Source: Brevundimonas fluminis (GTDB lineage: Bacteria > Pseudomonadota > Alphaproteobacteria > Caulobacterales > Caulobacteraceae). Taken from it: a stretch of DNA of 64,000 bases. Location: assembly GCF_003934285.1 (NCBI RefSeq), contig NZ_RQWJ01000003.1, positions 678,501-742,500 of the forward strand, written 5' to 3'. The position numbers and the translations under genes are program-made. Positions 7,599 to 15,509 of the stretch are shown here, piece after piece (the stretch's first letter is position 1; each line of letters begins with the position of its first letter). The notes beneath the pieces were generated by a model. The model ran no database searches, was not told where the DNA came from, and saw only the letters and a list, made by a program, of their open reading frames with translations.

Positions 7599-8408
7599 GT
7601 GCTGTCAGTCTAACGCTAACCCGTCTCTACTGATATGCTGAAAAGTCCATGCAGGGCAGGGACTTATGGCGAAACTCAGCTTCAAGCGACACCGGTTCAA
7701 AAGCGACGTCATCAAGCGGGCGGTCTGGCTTTACTACCGCTTCAATCTCAGCCTCCGGGATGTTGAGGAGATCCTCGCCGAGCGGGGGATCGACGTGTCC
7801 TACGAGGCCATCCGCGACTGGTGTCGGAAGTTCGGATTGCAGATCGCGAGGAACCTGCGGCGACGCCGACCGGGGCCTTCGCCGCGGTGGCATCTGGACG
7901 AGATGGTGAGCGTGATTGGCGGCCGGAACATGTACGTCTGGCGGGCGGTCGACGACGAAGGGGAGGTGCTCGGCTCCGCCGTCGAGCGCCGGCGGGACGG
8001 GGCGACCGCCGAGAGCTTCCTGAGAAAGCTCCTGCGTGATCAGCCCGTTATCCCAGAGTCGATAGTCACCGACGGTCTCGGCTCCTACAAGACCGCGCTG
8101 GATCGGCTGGGTCTAGGCGACCGCCATCGCCCCGGCCGCCTCCGGGAGAACAACCGCGCTGAGAACTCCCATCTGCCGATCCGTAAGCGCGAGCGGCAGA
8201 TGATCGGCTTCAAGAGCGCCGCCTCAGCGCAGCGGTTCCTGACGGTCCACGCCGCCGTCTACAACGCCTTCTACACCCAGCGGCATCTGGTCAGCCGCAG
8301 CACGCTCCGGCTGTTCCGGGCGCATGCGCATGCGGCTTGGAATGCGGCTGTGGCGTCGTGAGCGAGGCCGTTCAACTTGGCGATGGGCGGGAGTTAAGTT
8401 GACAGCAC
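7599..8408 (+). mobile_element. IS6-family insertion sequence, copy 1 (810 bp)
   Basis: Bounded by GTGCTGTCAGTCTAAC on the left and its imperfect complement GTTAAGTTGACAGCAC on the right, with one transposase gene inside. The same length and ends occur at 20230-21039 in the same orientation. The flanking 8-mers (TCCGATAG left, TGCGACGC right) are not duplicated, so either rearrangement has occurred since insertion or the duplication has decayed. Confidence 0.85.
7666..8361 (+). CDS. IS6-family DDE transposase
   Basis: Transposase of 231 aa, the usual size for IS6. An N-terminal zinc-free helix-turn-helix region (LSLRDVEEILAERGIDVSYE) precedes the DDE core: D in WHLDEMVSVIGG, D in IVTDGLGSYKTALDR and E in NNRAENSHLPIRKRE. 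The frame is intact. It differs from the copy at 20297 at roughly a dozen residues, so the two are not recent duplicates of each other. Confidence 0.93.
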   Translation: MAKLSFKRHRFKSDVIKRAVWLYYRFNLSLRDVEEILAERGIDVSYEAIRDWCRKFGLQIARNLRRRRPGPSPRWHLDEMVSVIGGRNMYVWRAVDDEGEVLGSAVERRRDGATAESFLRKLLRDQPVIPESIVTDGLGSYKTALDRLGLGDRHRPGRLRENNRAENSHLPIRKRERQMIGFKSAASAQRFLTVHAAVYNAFYTQRHLVSRSTLRLFRAHAHAAWNAAVAS

Positions 8409-8425
8409 TGCGACGCCACCTTCAC

Positions 8426-8662
8426 CTACTGCTGAGCTGCCGGGCTGCGGCGGAACAGCAGAAGGGGTCCGAGAGCGGCAATGCGCTTCTTCCAGATCTC
8501 CGAGTCCGCGACTGCCATCGGGCACCTGGCCCCATACAGGGCAAGTCCCGACCTCGTCCCGTGTAGGATCGCGTCGGCGCCAGCGGTATCGATGGTCAGA
8601 TTCAAAACGCGGGCAAGGGAGGGCCCAGCGCAAAGAGAACTCTCGACGACTTCACGCAGAGC
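8426..8662 (-). pseudogene. possible broken gene next to IS6 copy 1
   Basis: A frame of 78 codons is open on the minus strand from 8662 to a TAG at 8426. It contains protein-like sequence (ARVLNLTIDTAGADAILHG, SGLALYGARCPMAVADSEIW, KKRIAALGPLLLF) but has no ATG or GTG near its beginning; an in-frame TGA closes it upstream. It ends 18 nt from the IS. It may be the 3' part of a gene disrupted by the insertion or a frameshift. I see nothing else supportable in the rest of the 8409-8994 gap apart from vague repeat-like GTCCGC stretches. Confidence 0.3.
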
Positions 8663-8994
8663 TCAACAGCGCAAAAATGCACACTTGCGTTGCCAAAAGG
8701 GCTCGCCACTTCCGCATCGGCAAGCGGATTTCATCAATGTCGGCCAAGAGTCAGATGCGGCCATTCCCGAGGCGGCTCAGCTGGGACGTCCGCTGCTGAC
8801 TCATAGCCGACCTTCAACCCGTCCGCTTCAGGCCCGACACTGAAGCTTAGGCCCAGCACGTCCGCCTCTCACTCGTAGCAGGGAACGGGAGCGGCCGTTT
8901 CCCGTCGCCAGCAGTGTCAGGATTGCGACTTGGCAATAGCGCGCGCGACAACCTCCGGACCGCAACCATCAGCTTTAAAGGGTTGGAGGTGTAA

Positions 8995-9498
8995 ATGAAA
9001 ACCGTCATCCTCTTCGAGGAAAGGATCACAGTCATGATCAAAGCTCTTTTGGTCGCCTCGGTGCTTCAGCTCACGCTCGCCGCATCGGTGAATGCGCAGG
9101 AGATCGGCATTGAGCCCATCTATGGTCGGGTGAGCCTGACCGCAGGCGGGGATCACGCCGTGGAGCTAAAGGCCGGCGGACTGGAAAACATCGACGTCAC
9201 TGAAATGCTTCCCGATTGCCGGGGCTTCGTGTCGCGAGGCCCTCACTTCGTGGTCGACTACACCGCTGGCGAAGCCCCCTTGGTGTTCTTGGTGCATTCG
9301 AAAGCGGACACGACCTTGTTGGTGAATTTTCCGAACGGGAGCTGGGCGTGTGACGACGACAGTGGCCTCAACGGCGGCGATCCTGGCTTGGTGATCTTTG
9401 CCGCGCCATCGGGCCAATACGACATCTGGGTCGGCGCCAAGGAAGAATGGGCAACGCCCGACGCCACCTTGCGCATCACAGATAGCGCAGTCGACTGA
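8995..9498 (+). CDS. exported PPC-like beta-sandwich protein
   Basis: Exported protein of 167 aa. The ATG at 8995 has a strong ribosome-binding site (GGAGGTGTAA then ATG), although an internal ATG at 9034 would give a more compact signal peptide (MIKALLVASVLQLTLAASVNA). The mature part follows the PPC-like pattern found in many small alphaproteobacterial exported proteins: FVVDYTAGEAPLVFLVHS, then TTLLVNFPNGSWACDDDSG, then QYDIWVGAKEE. Two Cys (DCRG and WACDDD) may pair. Function is unknown. Confidence 0.6.
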   Translation: MKTVILFEERITVMIKALLVASVLQLTLAASVNAQEIGIEPIYGRVSLTAGGDHAVELKAGGLENIDVTEMLPDCRGFVSRGPHFVVDYTAGEAPLVFLVHSKADTTLLVNFPNGSWACDDDSGLNGGDPGLVIFAAPSGQYDIWVGAKEEWATPDATLRITDSAVD

Positions 9499-9576
9499 CT
9501 CCCTGTCTGAAGCACGCGGGGCCGGGAAAAATCGCGGTCTATGGCTCGCTTGAGAATTGGCGAAATGAGAGGGGTA

Positions 9577-10668
9577 ATGAACCAGACGCGCAGGAACCTC
9601 TTGGCTGGGGGACTGGCCCTCGCGGCGACGTCGCCAACCTTTGCGCGGCAAGCTTACCCCGCCATCGACGCCGAGGCCGCGAGCTTCCTGGCCACGACGC
9701 GCGCGCCGGGCTTGCAGGTCGCAATGGCGCGCAACGGCACGCTCGGCTTCGTCGGGGCCTGGGGCAGGGCCGATCAGACCGGCGCCCCGCTGACGCATGA
9801 TCACCGGTTCCGCATCGCGAGCCTTTCCAAGCCGATCACCGCGGCGGCCGTCATGCGGCTCATCGAAGCGGGCCGACTGACCCTGGACTCCACGATCTTT
9901 GGACCGGGATCCATTCTCGGCGATCGGTTCGGCCCGACCTCCGGGCCGCTCCGGGCGCTTCGTGTGCGTCACCTGCTCAACCACACGGCAGGAGGGTGGA
10001 CCAACGACGGGCGTGATCCGGTCTTTGCCCATCCCGAGCTCGATCAACGTCAGCTCATCGCCAAAACCCTGGCCGAGCATCCGCTGGAAGCCGCGCCCGG
10101 CACACGGCAAAGCTATTCGAACTTCGCCTATCTCATCCTTGGCAGGGTCATCGAGCAGGTGACGGGGGAAACCTATGAGGGCTGGGTTCGTCGCGACGTC
10201 CTGTCCCGTTGCGGTGCGGCGGGCATGCGCGTCGGGGACCGCGCACGGGGCGTCGGCGAGGTGGAATATCGCGCGCTGACGATCTTCGATGATCCGACCG
10301 CGGTGAACGTGCGCCGCATGGACGCGAACGGCGGCTGGATCGCCAGCGCCAGGGAGCTGGTGGGATTCGTGACGGCCGTCGACGGGACGGAGGGCCCCGG
10401 ACGAATCCTGCGTCCTGCCTCGGCGAGGCTGATGGCCACCGGGCCGTTCGCCGGCGCGGCCTACGGCCACGGATGGCAGATCAACCAGTGGGACAACTGG
10501 TGGCATACGGGCATCATTCACGGCACGGCCGCCTTCATGTGCAAGACGCGCTCGGGTTATGTGATGGCGGCCCTGACCAACACCGGCGGCCCTGGCTCGG
10601 ACGTCACGCTGAAGCTGGACCAGATGATGTGGCGCATGGCCGCCGCGATCCCGGGATGGCGGCCTTGA
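9577..10668 (+). CDS. Tat-exported serine hydrolase, beta-lactamase class C family
   Basis: Serine hydrolase of about 363 aa. The start was set at 9577 because GAGAGGGG precedes the ATG and a twin-arginine signal follows (MNQTRRNLLAGGLALAATS). The catalytic motifs of the class C / penicillin-binding-protein-like family are present: SLSK (S-x-x-K), YSN (Y-x-N) at about residues 180-185 and HTGIIHG near the C-terminus in the KTG position. Such proteins include esterases, D-aminopeptidases and DD-peptidases, so true beta-lactamase activity cannot be claimed. It acts in the periplasm. Confidence 0.8.
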   Translation: MNQTRRNLLAGGLALAATSPTFARQAYPAIDAEAASFLATTRAPGLQVAMARNGTLGFVGAWGRADQTGAPLTHDHRFRIASLSKPITAAAVMRLIEAGRLTLDSTIFGPGSILGDRFGPTSGPLRALRVRHLLNHTAGGWTNDGRDPVFAHPELDQRQLIAKTLAEHPLEAAPGTRQSYSNFAYLILGRVIEQVTGETYEGWVRRDVLSRCGAAGMRVGDRARGVGEVEYRALTIFDDPTAVNVRRMDANGGWIASARELVGFVTAVDGTEGPGRILRPASARLMATGPFAGAAYGHGWQINQWDNWWHTGIIHGTAAFMCKTRSGYVMAALTNTGGPGSDVTLKLDQMMWRMAAAIPGWRP

Positions 10669-10832
10669 CGCGCGATCGCTGCGACGTTGCGGTGTTGGAA
10701 TCCGATTTCCTTTTCTCGACCTCCATGATCGAGGCGCTTCTGGATTCGGACTCCTCTACGAGGCTTAAATACCTTCAATGCGGGCGATCCAGGAATCCCA
10801 CAAATGTCTGACTTAAGGAGAGTATCCTGCAA

Positions 10833-11180
10833 ATGGCGCGACTACTGAAAGCCTTCTTCATCGTGTCGTCATCGACGGTTTTGTTGGGATGCGAGACGAT
10901 ATTCCTGTCTCCCGAACCGGAAGTTCACAGCACCGAATGGGGGCAAATCACCGTTTGGCATTATCCCCCTGGCTACAACAGCTCGACCTACGGGTACCGA
11001 GAGCTCTGGGCGAAGAATACATCAAACACCCCCTACTGCGTGGTGGTGGCTCGTGCGGGCGGCAAGCAGCTCGTGACGGCGCCGGCGAACACGGAAAAGC
11101 TGCTTCTCGGGCGCGGACAAGTACCGGAAGGCGCCAGCGTGGATTGGATGCCGGGATCCTGCGAGGCTTGGGGAACCTGA
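10833..11180 (+). CDS. small lipoprotein
   Basis: Lipoprotein of 115 aa with lipobox LLGC at residues 17-20 after a hydrophobic stretch (AFFIVSSSTVLLGC). AAGGAG lies about 11 nt before the ATG. The mature part contains a Tyr/Trp-rich strand region (EWGQITVWHYPPGYNSST) and two more Cys (TPYCVVVAR and PGSCEAWG) that could form a disulfide. No family recognised. Confidence 0.6.
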   Translation: MARLLKAFFIVSSSTVLLGCETIFLSPEPEVHSTEWGQITVWHYPPGYNSSTYGYRELWAKNTSNTPYCVVVARAGGKQLVTAPANTEKLLLGRGQVPEGASVDWMPGSCEAWGT

Positions 11181-11233
11181 ACGGGACCACAGGAATGCGG
11201 GCAACCATCTCGCCCACTCAGCAATGCCTGTGA

Positions 11234-11659
11234 TCATCGAGCCTGAAGCTTAATCAGCTCCGCTTCATATCGCCCGAGCGGCAGCCAGTCGCGGCTGCAA
11301 GCCTGGGCGTAAAGGCGCCCTTCGGCTCGACGCGCGAAGACTACGTGTTCGCGGTCGCGGTCGAACTGCATGCCGCAAAGGCTGCTGTCACCGGACTGGT
11401 GACGAACGGCGGTCCACGTTCCGACGTCGCCCTTGAGCGACCGTTCGACCCTGAAGACGGTGGCGCTGATAGGTCGGCCGCCAGCCTGGCCCACGCGAAC
11501 GACGCGCTCGACCCTGCCGACGAAGATGACGTCGGCCTCGTCCACCTGGTCGGCGGGATCCGGGGGAAGGCAGGTGCATGCACAAGCCGGCCCGGCGGGG
11601 GCTGCAAGGCCTAGTGCAATCGCCAGCACCGCAGCCTGGACCATATGCGTCCGCGACAT
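11234..11659 (-). CDS. TIMP/NTR-like exported protein
   Basis: Exported protein of 141 aa with start at 11659 (AGGGAGA at about 7 nt). The signal peptide ends in ACA and the predicted mature N-terminus is CTCLPPDPADQ, very close to the CTCVPP start of animal TIMPs. ADVIFVGRVERV, VERSLKG, CGMQF, HVVFARR and ACSRDW follow in the order seen in the TIMP-like protein at 1492. Four or more Cys are placed for disulfides. It is the last gene of a minus-strand run starting at 13878. No metallopeptidase is immediately adjacent here. Metalloproteinase inhibition is inferred from the family. Confidence 0.65.
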   Translation of the reverse strand: MSRTHMVQAAVLAIALGLAAPAGPACACTCLPPDPADQVDEADVIFVGRVERVVRVGQAGGRPISATVFRVERSLKGDVGTWTAVRHQSGDSSLCGMQFDRDREHVVFARRAEGRLYAQACSRDWLPLGRYEAELIKLQAR

Positions 11660-11771
11660 TTGCGTTCTCCCTGAGCAATCGGCCATTTTCCCGGACTTTC
11701 CGGTAGCGTGTCCCTTCGCCAACGCCACGCAGCCATGCCGTCGTGTCCGCATCGGACAACGGGGGCGCCAT

Positions 11772-12209
11772 TCACTCACGGGGCACCCAAGGCTCCCTGC
11801 CGCGATAGACCGGAGCGATCGCATAGCAGAAGTCGCGCTGCTCGATCGGTGCAAGGGCGCAATCCTCGGTGAACGCCTTGCACAACCAGTACCGATCTGT
11901 GTCCGCGTAGTTGCACTGCCTCTCGGTGAGCGCTCGGCACTCCCAGTAGTCCGAGCGCTCCGCGAGGTTGCAGTTGCGTTCGGAGATCGCCTTGCAGAAC
12001 CAGTAGTGGCTGCGATCCGCCACGCCGCAGTTTCTCCGATCAAGCGCGTAGCAGAACCAGTAAAGGCTGTCGGTGAGTCGGCTGCAGTCGAGCCGCTGTT
12101 CCTGCGTCACGGGGGTCTCCGACGCAGCCGTCATCTGCGCGGCCCGCGCCGATGGAGCCGCTAGAGCCGTCACAAGGCAGAAGGCGAAGGTCCAAAACAG
12201 ATTGCGCAT
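11772..12209 (-). CDS. exported protein of tandem 19-residue Cys repeats
   Basis: Exported protein of 145 aa; signal peptide at residues 1-24 (WTFAFCLVTALAAPSARA). Residues 48-66, 67-85 and 86-104 are three consecutive 19-residue repeats of the form SxYWxCxAxxxRxCxxAxR. A fourth, degenerate repeat covers about 105-123 and a partial one (RDFCYAIA) closes the array. Each full repeat has two Cys and an invariant YW. I know no described family with this repeat. The start at 12209 places AGGA about 11 nt upstream; an in-frame ATG at 12233 lacks a ribosome-binding site. It sits 45 nt downstream of another exported gene, in a probable operon. Confidence 0.65.
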   Translation of the reverse strand: MRNLFWTFAFCLVTALAAPSARAAQMTAASETPVTQEQRLDCSRLTDSLYWFCYALDRRNCGVADRSHYWFCKAISERNCNLAERSDYWECRALTERQCNYADTDRYWLCKAFTEDCALAPIEQRDFCYAIAPVYRGREPWVPRE

Positions 12210-12254
12210 CTTGGGCGATATCCTGGCGATCATGGGCTGGTTACGCGGGCGTGT

Positions 12255-12749
12255 TTATCTGCTGGCTGCGAGCGCCTGCTCGATGCACCCAAGGGCCGCA
12301 TCGCGCGTGCCGCCGGCCACGTCGGGTCTGGGGTGATCGAAATCGCGGACGTAGATCGACCGGAGGTAGCCTTCGCTCAGCGGACCTATGCACTCCATTC
12401 TCTGATAGGAGCCGCGTTCGCGAGTGTCGCCGAGAAGGATGACCACCAGCGGCTTTGCGGAGGCGCGCTGCGGAATGGCGGCCCGTACGCATTGGCGGCG
12501 TGCGCCGGTCGGGTTCGGGTCTTCGGGCACGCAGTGTCGAAACACCTCGCCGTCGAAGGAAGGCCGTCCGTAAATCAGCCGGCCATCGGTTTCGAGCGCC
12601 TCGATCATTCGCACGGTCTGGCCGGCGACAGGGTCTCCGGGGCCGCCTGTGGAAAGCACGACGATCTCCGCATCAGCAACGCCGGGAGCTTCAGACGCGG
12701 GGGTCAGCGGGGCGGCCAGTAGGGCTGTGGCGAGAGCGGCACGGAGCAT
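12255..12749 (-). CDS. exported hypothetical protein
   Basis: Exported protein of 164 aa with a short signal peptide (MLRAALATALLAAPLTPAS) and GGGAG 7 nt before the ATG. The mature part has a Rossmann-like alternation (EIVVLSTGGPGD, RMIEALETDGRLIYG, PLVVILLGDTRERG) and four Cys (HCVPED, RQCVRA, MECIGP, LGCIEQ). No catalytic signature is recognised. It follows the gene at 12753 by only 3 nt, so both are in one transcript. Confidence 0.55.
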   Translation of the reverse strand: MLRAALATALLAAPLTPASEAPGVADAEIVVLSTGGPGDPVAGQTVRMIEALETDGRLIYGRPSFDGEVFRHCVPEDPNPTGARRQCVRAAIPQRASAKPLVVILLGDTRERGSYQRMECIGPLSEGYLRSIYVRDFDHPRPDVAGGTRDAALGCIEQALAASR

Positions 12750-12752
12750 CGC

Positions 12753-13463
12753 TCACTCCCTTTCCGGTTGAGGCCAAGCGACGGCACTGATGAATCGGTT
12801 GCCATGCCCGGTGCGCCACGCCCCGAGCCGCCGCATAGGTTGACCCTGCTCGGTCATCTGGACATAGACGACGGTGGAGTCCGGGACAGGAGGGGCAGGA
12901 GGCGGCGGAGGAATGACGGGCACGCCCGGAGGAGGAGGCGGCGGCACATAAGGCACTTCGCCGGGCCAGAAAGGCCCCGCGGCGGCACGGCACGGGCTGG
13001 TGAGAGCCGCTTCAATCGCCTGCACGTCCGGTGTGCCGAGGCGACCGCCCACAGGCTTCCAACGGTCAGTGTCCGATGCGATCGTGGCCTCTGCGCCGGG
13101 TTGGGGCGGCTGCTGGACGACCCGCGGGTCGCGGTTCTGTTTCCAAAACCACCATGTGCCGTCGCTCTCCTGCCAGACGGCCGTCCAGATCGTGTTGCCG
13201 TGGAGGCCGCCAGGCGGCGCGATGGCTCGAAACAGCACGCGGGCGTCTGGGGGCGGCGATCGCCAGGGACCGTCGGGAATGACGAACTCCGCGAACAGCT
13301 CGTCCTCGTAAGTGAGGTTGCGAGCGCGGGCGTCGGCGTACGCTGGGTCGGTGCGGACGGCTTCGAACCGCGCGATCTGCTCGGGAGATGCAACGCGGCA
13401 CTCAGCCGGATCCTGAATGTGACCGGCCAGAGCCGGAGAAGTCGCGATGAACTCAAAGAACAT
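12753..13463 (-). CDS. Pro-rich hypothetical protein, probably exported
   Basis: Hypothetical protein of about 236 aa. The start was set at 13463, where GAGG precedes the ATG by 6 nt; this ATG lies inside the last codons of the upstream membrane-protein gene (overlap 11 nt). A weak signal-like stretch opens the protein (MFFEFIATSPALAG). Residues 100-120 are Trp-rich (TAVWQESDGTWWFWKQNRD). Around residue 175-200 there is a proline-rich linker (VPPPPPPGVPVIPPPPPAPP). No family recognised. Confidence 0.5.
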   Translation of the reverse strand: MFFEFIATSPALAGHIQDPAECRVASPEQIARFEAVRTDPAYADARARNLTYEDELFAEFVIPDGPWRSPPPDARVLFRAIAPPGGLHGNTIWTAVWQESDGTWWFWKQNRDPRVVQQPPQPGAEATIASDTDRWKPVGGRLGTPDVQAIEAALTSPCRAAAGPFWPGEVPYVPPPPPPGVPVIPPPPPAPPVPDSTVVYVQMTEQGQPMRRLGAWRTGHGNRFISAVAWPQPERE

Positions 13464-13878
13464 TAGACACCTCGCCATCAGTGATCGGGCGGCCGCGGAC
13501 CAAACCGAACGCTGCGCCGCCCACCGCTCCTGCGAATGCGGTCATCAGCAACAACACCCAGCCCGGCTCTCTGTGCTCGTCAGGTGTTCCGCCGCTGGAC
13601 AACACGATCAATCCCGAGAGCAGACCGACGATCGCCCCTGCCAGAATGAACCAGGGCAGGCTGTCGCGGCAGGTCGCCTTGAGCAAAAGAAGTGAAGAGC
13701 CGCCTCCGACCACCGGCGCAGGAACGGTGAACAGGAGGCCGAAGAGTCCGATCATCAAGGTCCCGAAAACCCAAGACGTCGGGTCCGCGCCTGAGGACGC
13801 GCTGAGGGCGGCTGCGAGCGAAAGGCTCGACGCAATGGGAGCCGCTGCAAACGCCAAAATCGTACGACCCAGAGACAT
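13453..13878 (-). CDS. small integral membrane protein
   Basis: Hypothetical membrane protein of 141 aa with about four hydrophobic segments (residues 5-25, 37-62, 75-95 and 107-127) and a GAGGAG 7 nt before the ATG. No family recognised. It appears to lead a minus-strand run of five genes (13878 to 11234) that otherwise encode exported Cys-containing proteins, and could be their membrane partner; this is inference from order only. Confidence 0.55.
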   Translation of the reverse strand: MSLGRTILAFAAAPIASSLSLAAALSASSGADPTSWVFGTLMIGLFGLLFTVPAPVVGGGSSLLLLKATCRDSLPWFILAGAIVGLLSGLIVLSSGGTPDEHREPGWVLLLMTAFAGAVGGAAFGLVRGRPITDGEVSNVL

Positions 13879-14023
13879 CGCTCACTCCTCGGAGATCGAA
13901 GTGAAGCTGGAGGCGGCATCCAGCGTCAAGGTCAGAAGGAGCGGACGTCAGGTTGCGTCATTCGCCTGCCGCCGAAGCGTTCTGAGCCGCACACGCCGGA
14001 GCCGGGGCCCAGCTTGATCTACC

Positions 14024-14827
14024 CTACGGTTGGGTCGCAGGAGCCGCGGTGATGTTCATCGAGTAAGCGCCCGTCTCCCGAAGGCCGCCGCTGGTCACCG
14101 CGATGAAATAACTCCCTGCTCTGGGGAGCAGCCCAGACGCGCGAAATTCTTGAGGATCAACCTCGCCCGACCCGGACGTGGAATCTAGTTCTACAAAATA
14201 CCCCCGCCGGCACGACGGGTCCCTGTAGACGTGCCCGACAGGGCTGAAATCCGCAGATCGGACATTCAGCATCACCTGCACCGGTCCGGCGACGGTGACC
14301 TCATAGCAGTCGAAATATCGGCCAGGCGCCAGGTTGGCATCAACCGGAGACAACTCGCCGGACACCTCACTGCCGACGGTCATCGTCAGGGGATCCGCGC
14401 GCAGGCGGGCGGCGTCGGGCGTGTCCGCCACAGCCAGCCCGATCATGTAGTCTCCGACGTCCCGTGAATCCGAGCTGCTGGCCCGGAACGACCAAGTGCC
14501 CCCTTGATCCAGCGTCGCCTCAAGATGCGCTGCTCGAAAGCCGAACCCGCCGTCGTCGTCGGCGTCCTCCCATTCCCCCTGGCAGCCGGGTCCACGATGC
14601 AACGCGACCCAGGCATCCACGTCGATGGAGCGCATGACGATTTCGATCGACTGGCCTGCGACGCCCACAAAATCATGACAATCGTAGTGTGCGTCCCTGT
14701 GATCCACCGGGTCCTCCGGAGCCAATGCTCCGAAAACTACCTGCCCGGGTAAGATGGACTGAGCCAGGCAAGGCGCTACGCCGCAAGTTGTGGCGACGAG
14801 AACGGCGGCGCTTAGGAGGGATTTCAT
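14024..14827 (-). CDS. exported protein with two PPC-like domains
   Basis: Exported protein of 267 aa with signal peptide (LLSAAVLVATTCGVAPCLAQ). Two successive beta-sandwich units are visible. Residues about 35-130 contain HYDCHDFVGVAGQSIEIVM and VALHRGPGCQ. Residues about 150-260 contain YFDCYEVTVAGPVQVMLNV, VYRDPSCRR and GSYFIAVTSGG. Each unit has the paired Cys pattern and the YxIxVT ending of pre-peptidase C-terminal domains. There is no catalytic domain. GGAG lies 9 nt upstream of the ATG. It is the third PPC-like protein in this region. Confidence 0.6.
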   Translation of the reverse strand: MKSLLSAAVLVATTCGVAPCLAQSILPGQVVFGALAPEDPVDHRDAHYDCHDFVGVAGQSIEIVMRSIDVDAWVALHRGPGCQGEWEDADDDGGFGFRAAHLEATLDQGGTWSFRASSSDSRDVGDYMIGLAVADTPDAARLRADPLTMTVGSEVSGELSPVDANLAPGRYFDCYEVTVAGPVQVMLNVRSADFSPVGHVYRDPSCRRGYFVELDSTSGSGEVDPQEFRASGLLPRAGSYFIAVTSGGLRETGAYSMNITAAPATQP

Positions 14828-15021
14828 CAGTTATGGCTCCGGTTCGAGGAGAATGGAACGACTTGAGGCGATACTGGGACTGTAGGCAGTGGTTGGACGC
14901 GGAGCCAAACGCCGCTGCGATTGTGGTTGTGCAGATGATCGCAAGCACGCTTGTCGGTCGAAAAGGGCCATGCTGTTCTGCGCACGCGGTATAGTAGCGA
15001 GCGTGGGGGAGAGCGAGAACG

Positions 15022-15456
15022 ATGGTCTGGTTGATGGTGGCGCTTGCAAGCTTGGGCGGTCAGGATCCCGGCGAGCGCTGGGAGGTCGTCTATGAAACGA
15101 CAGACGTCTGGGTCGGTTACGACACCAGCCGCCCATATTCGCAAGGAAACTTCCGCCGAGGATGGTTCGTCGTCGCTTTACGAGCGCCCACGGGGCGGGA
15201 GGCCTATTCAGTCGTCCGAATGGTCTTCAATTGCGCAACGCCTCAGTTCAACGTGTGGGAGAAGTGGCGCCACGACATCGACGGCCATATGGTGGGCTAC
15301 GTCAACTCACGCGAAATCCTGCCGGTGTCGCCAGACACGCCGGAAGCGGCGATGCTTGCCCGTGTGTGCGTCGGCCCGCAGGCCGACGCGTCGACTGAAA
15401 CGAGGACTTATGCATTCCCGGCCGTTCTGGCGGAGGGAGCGCGGGCGGCGCGATGA
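15022..15456 (+). CDS. surface-adhesin-E-like small protein
   Basis: Protein of 144 aa with a short hydrophobic start (MVWLMVALASLGG) and GGGAGAG before the ATG. The body has the surface-adhesin-E-like layout: WEVVYETTDVWVGYDTS, then AYSVVRMVFNC, then MLARVCVGP, giving two conserved Cys, similar to the protein at 1982. It probably is exported. It is the last gene inside the block bounded by the recombinase units and reads toward copy 2. Function is unknown. Confidence 0.5.
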   Translation: MVWLMVALASLGGQDPGERWEVVYETTDVWVGYDTSRPYSQGNFRRGWFVVALRAPTGREAYSVVRMVFNCATPQFNVWEKWRHDIDGHMVGYVNSREILPVSPDTPEAAMLARVCVGPQADASTETRTYAFPAVLAEGARAAR

Positions 15457-15509
15457 GCGATCACCGACTGTCCAACGAAATAACGTCGGCTTCCTGGGAA
15501 TGTCCGAAG

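Noticed and set aside
8995..9033. Internal ATG at 9034 as the preferred start of the PPC-like protein
   Set aside because: It gives a neater signal peptide, but the ATG at 8995 has the much stronger ribosome-binding site GGAGGTGTAA; kept as the start with the alternative noted.
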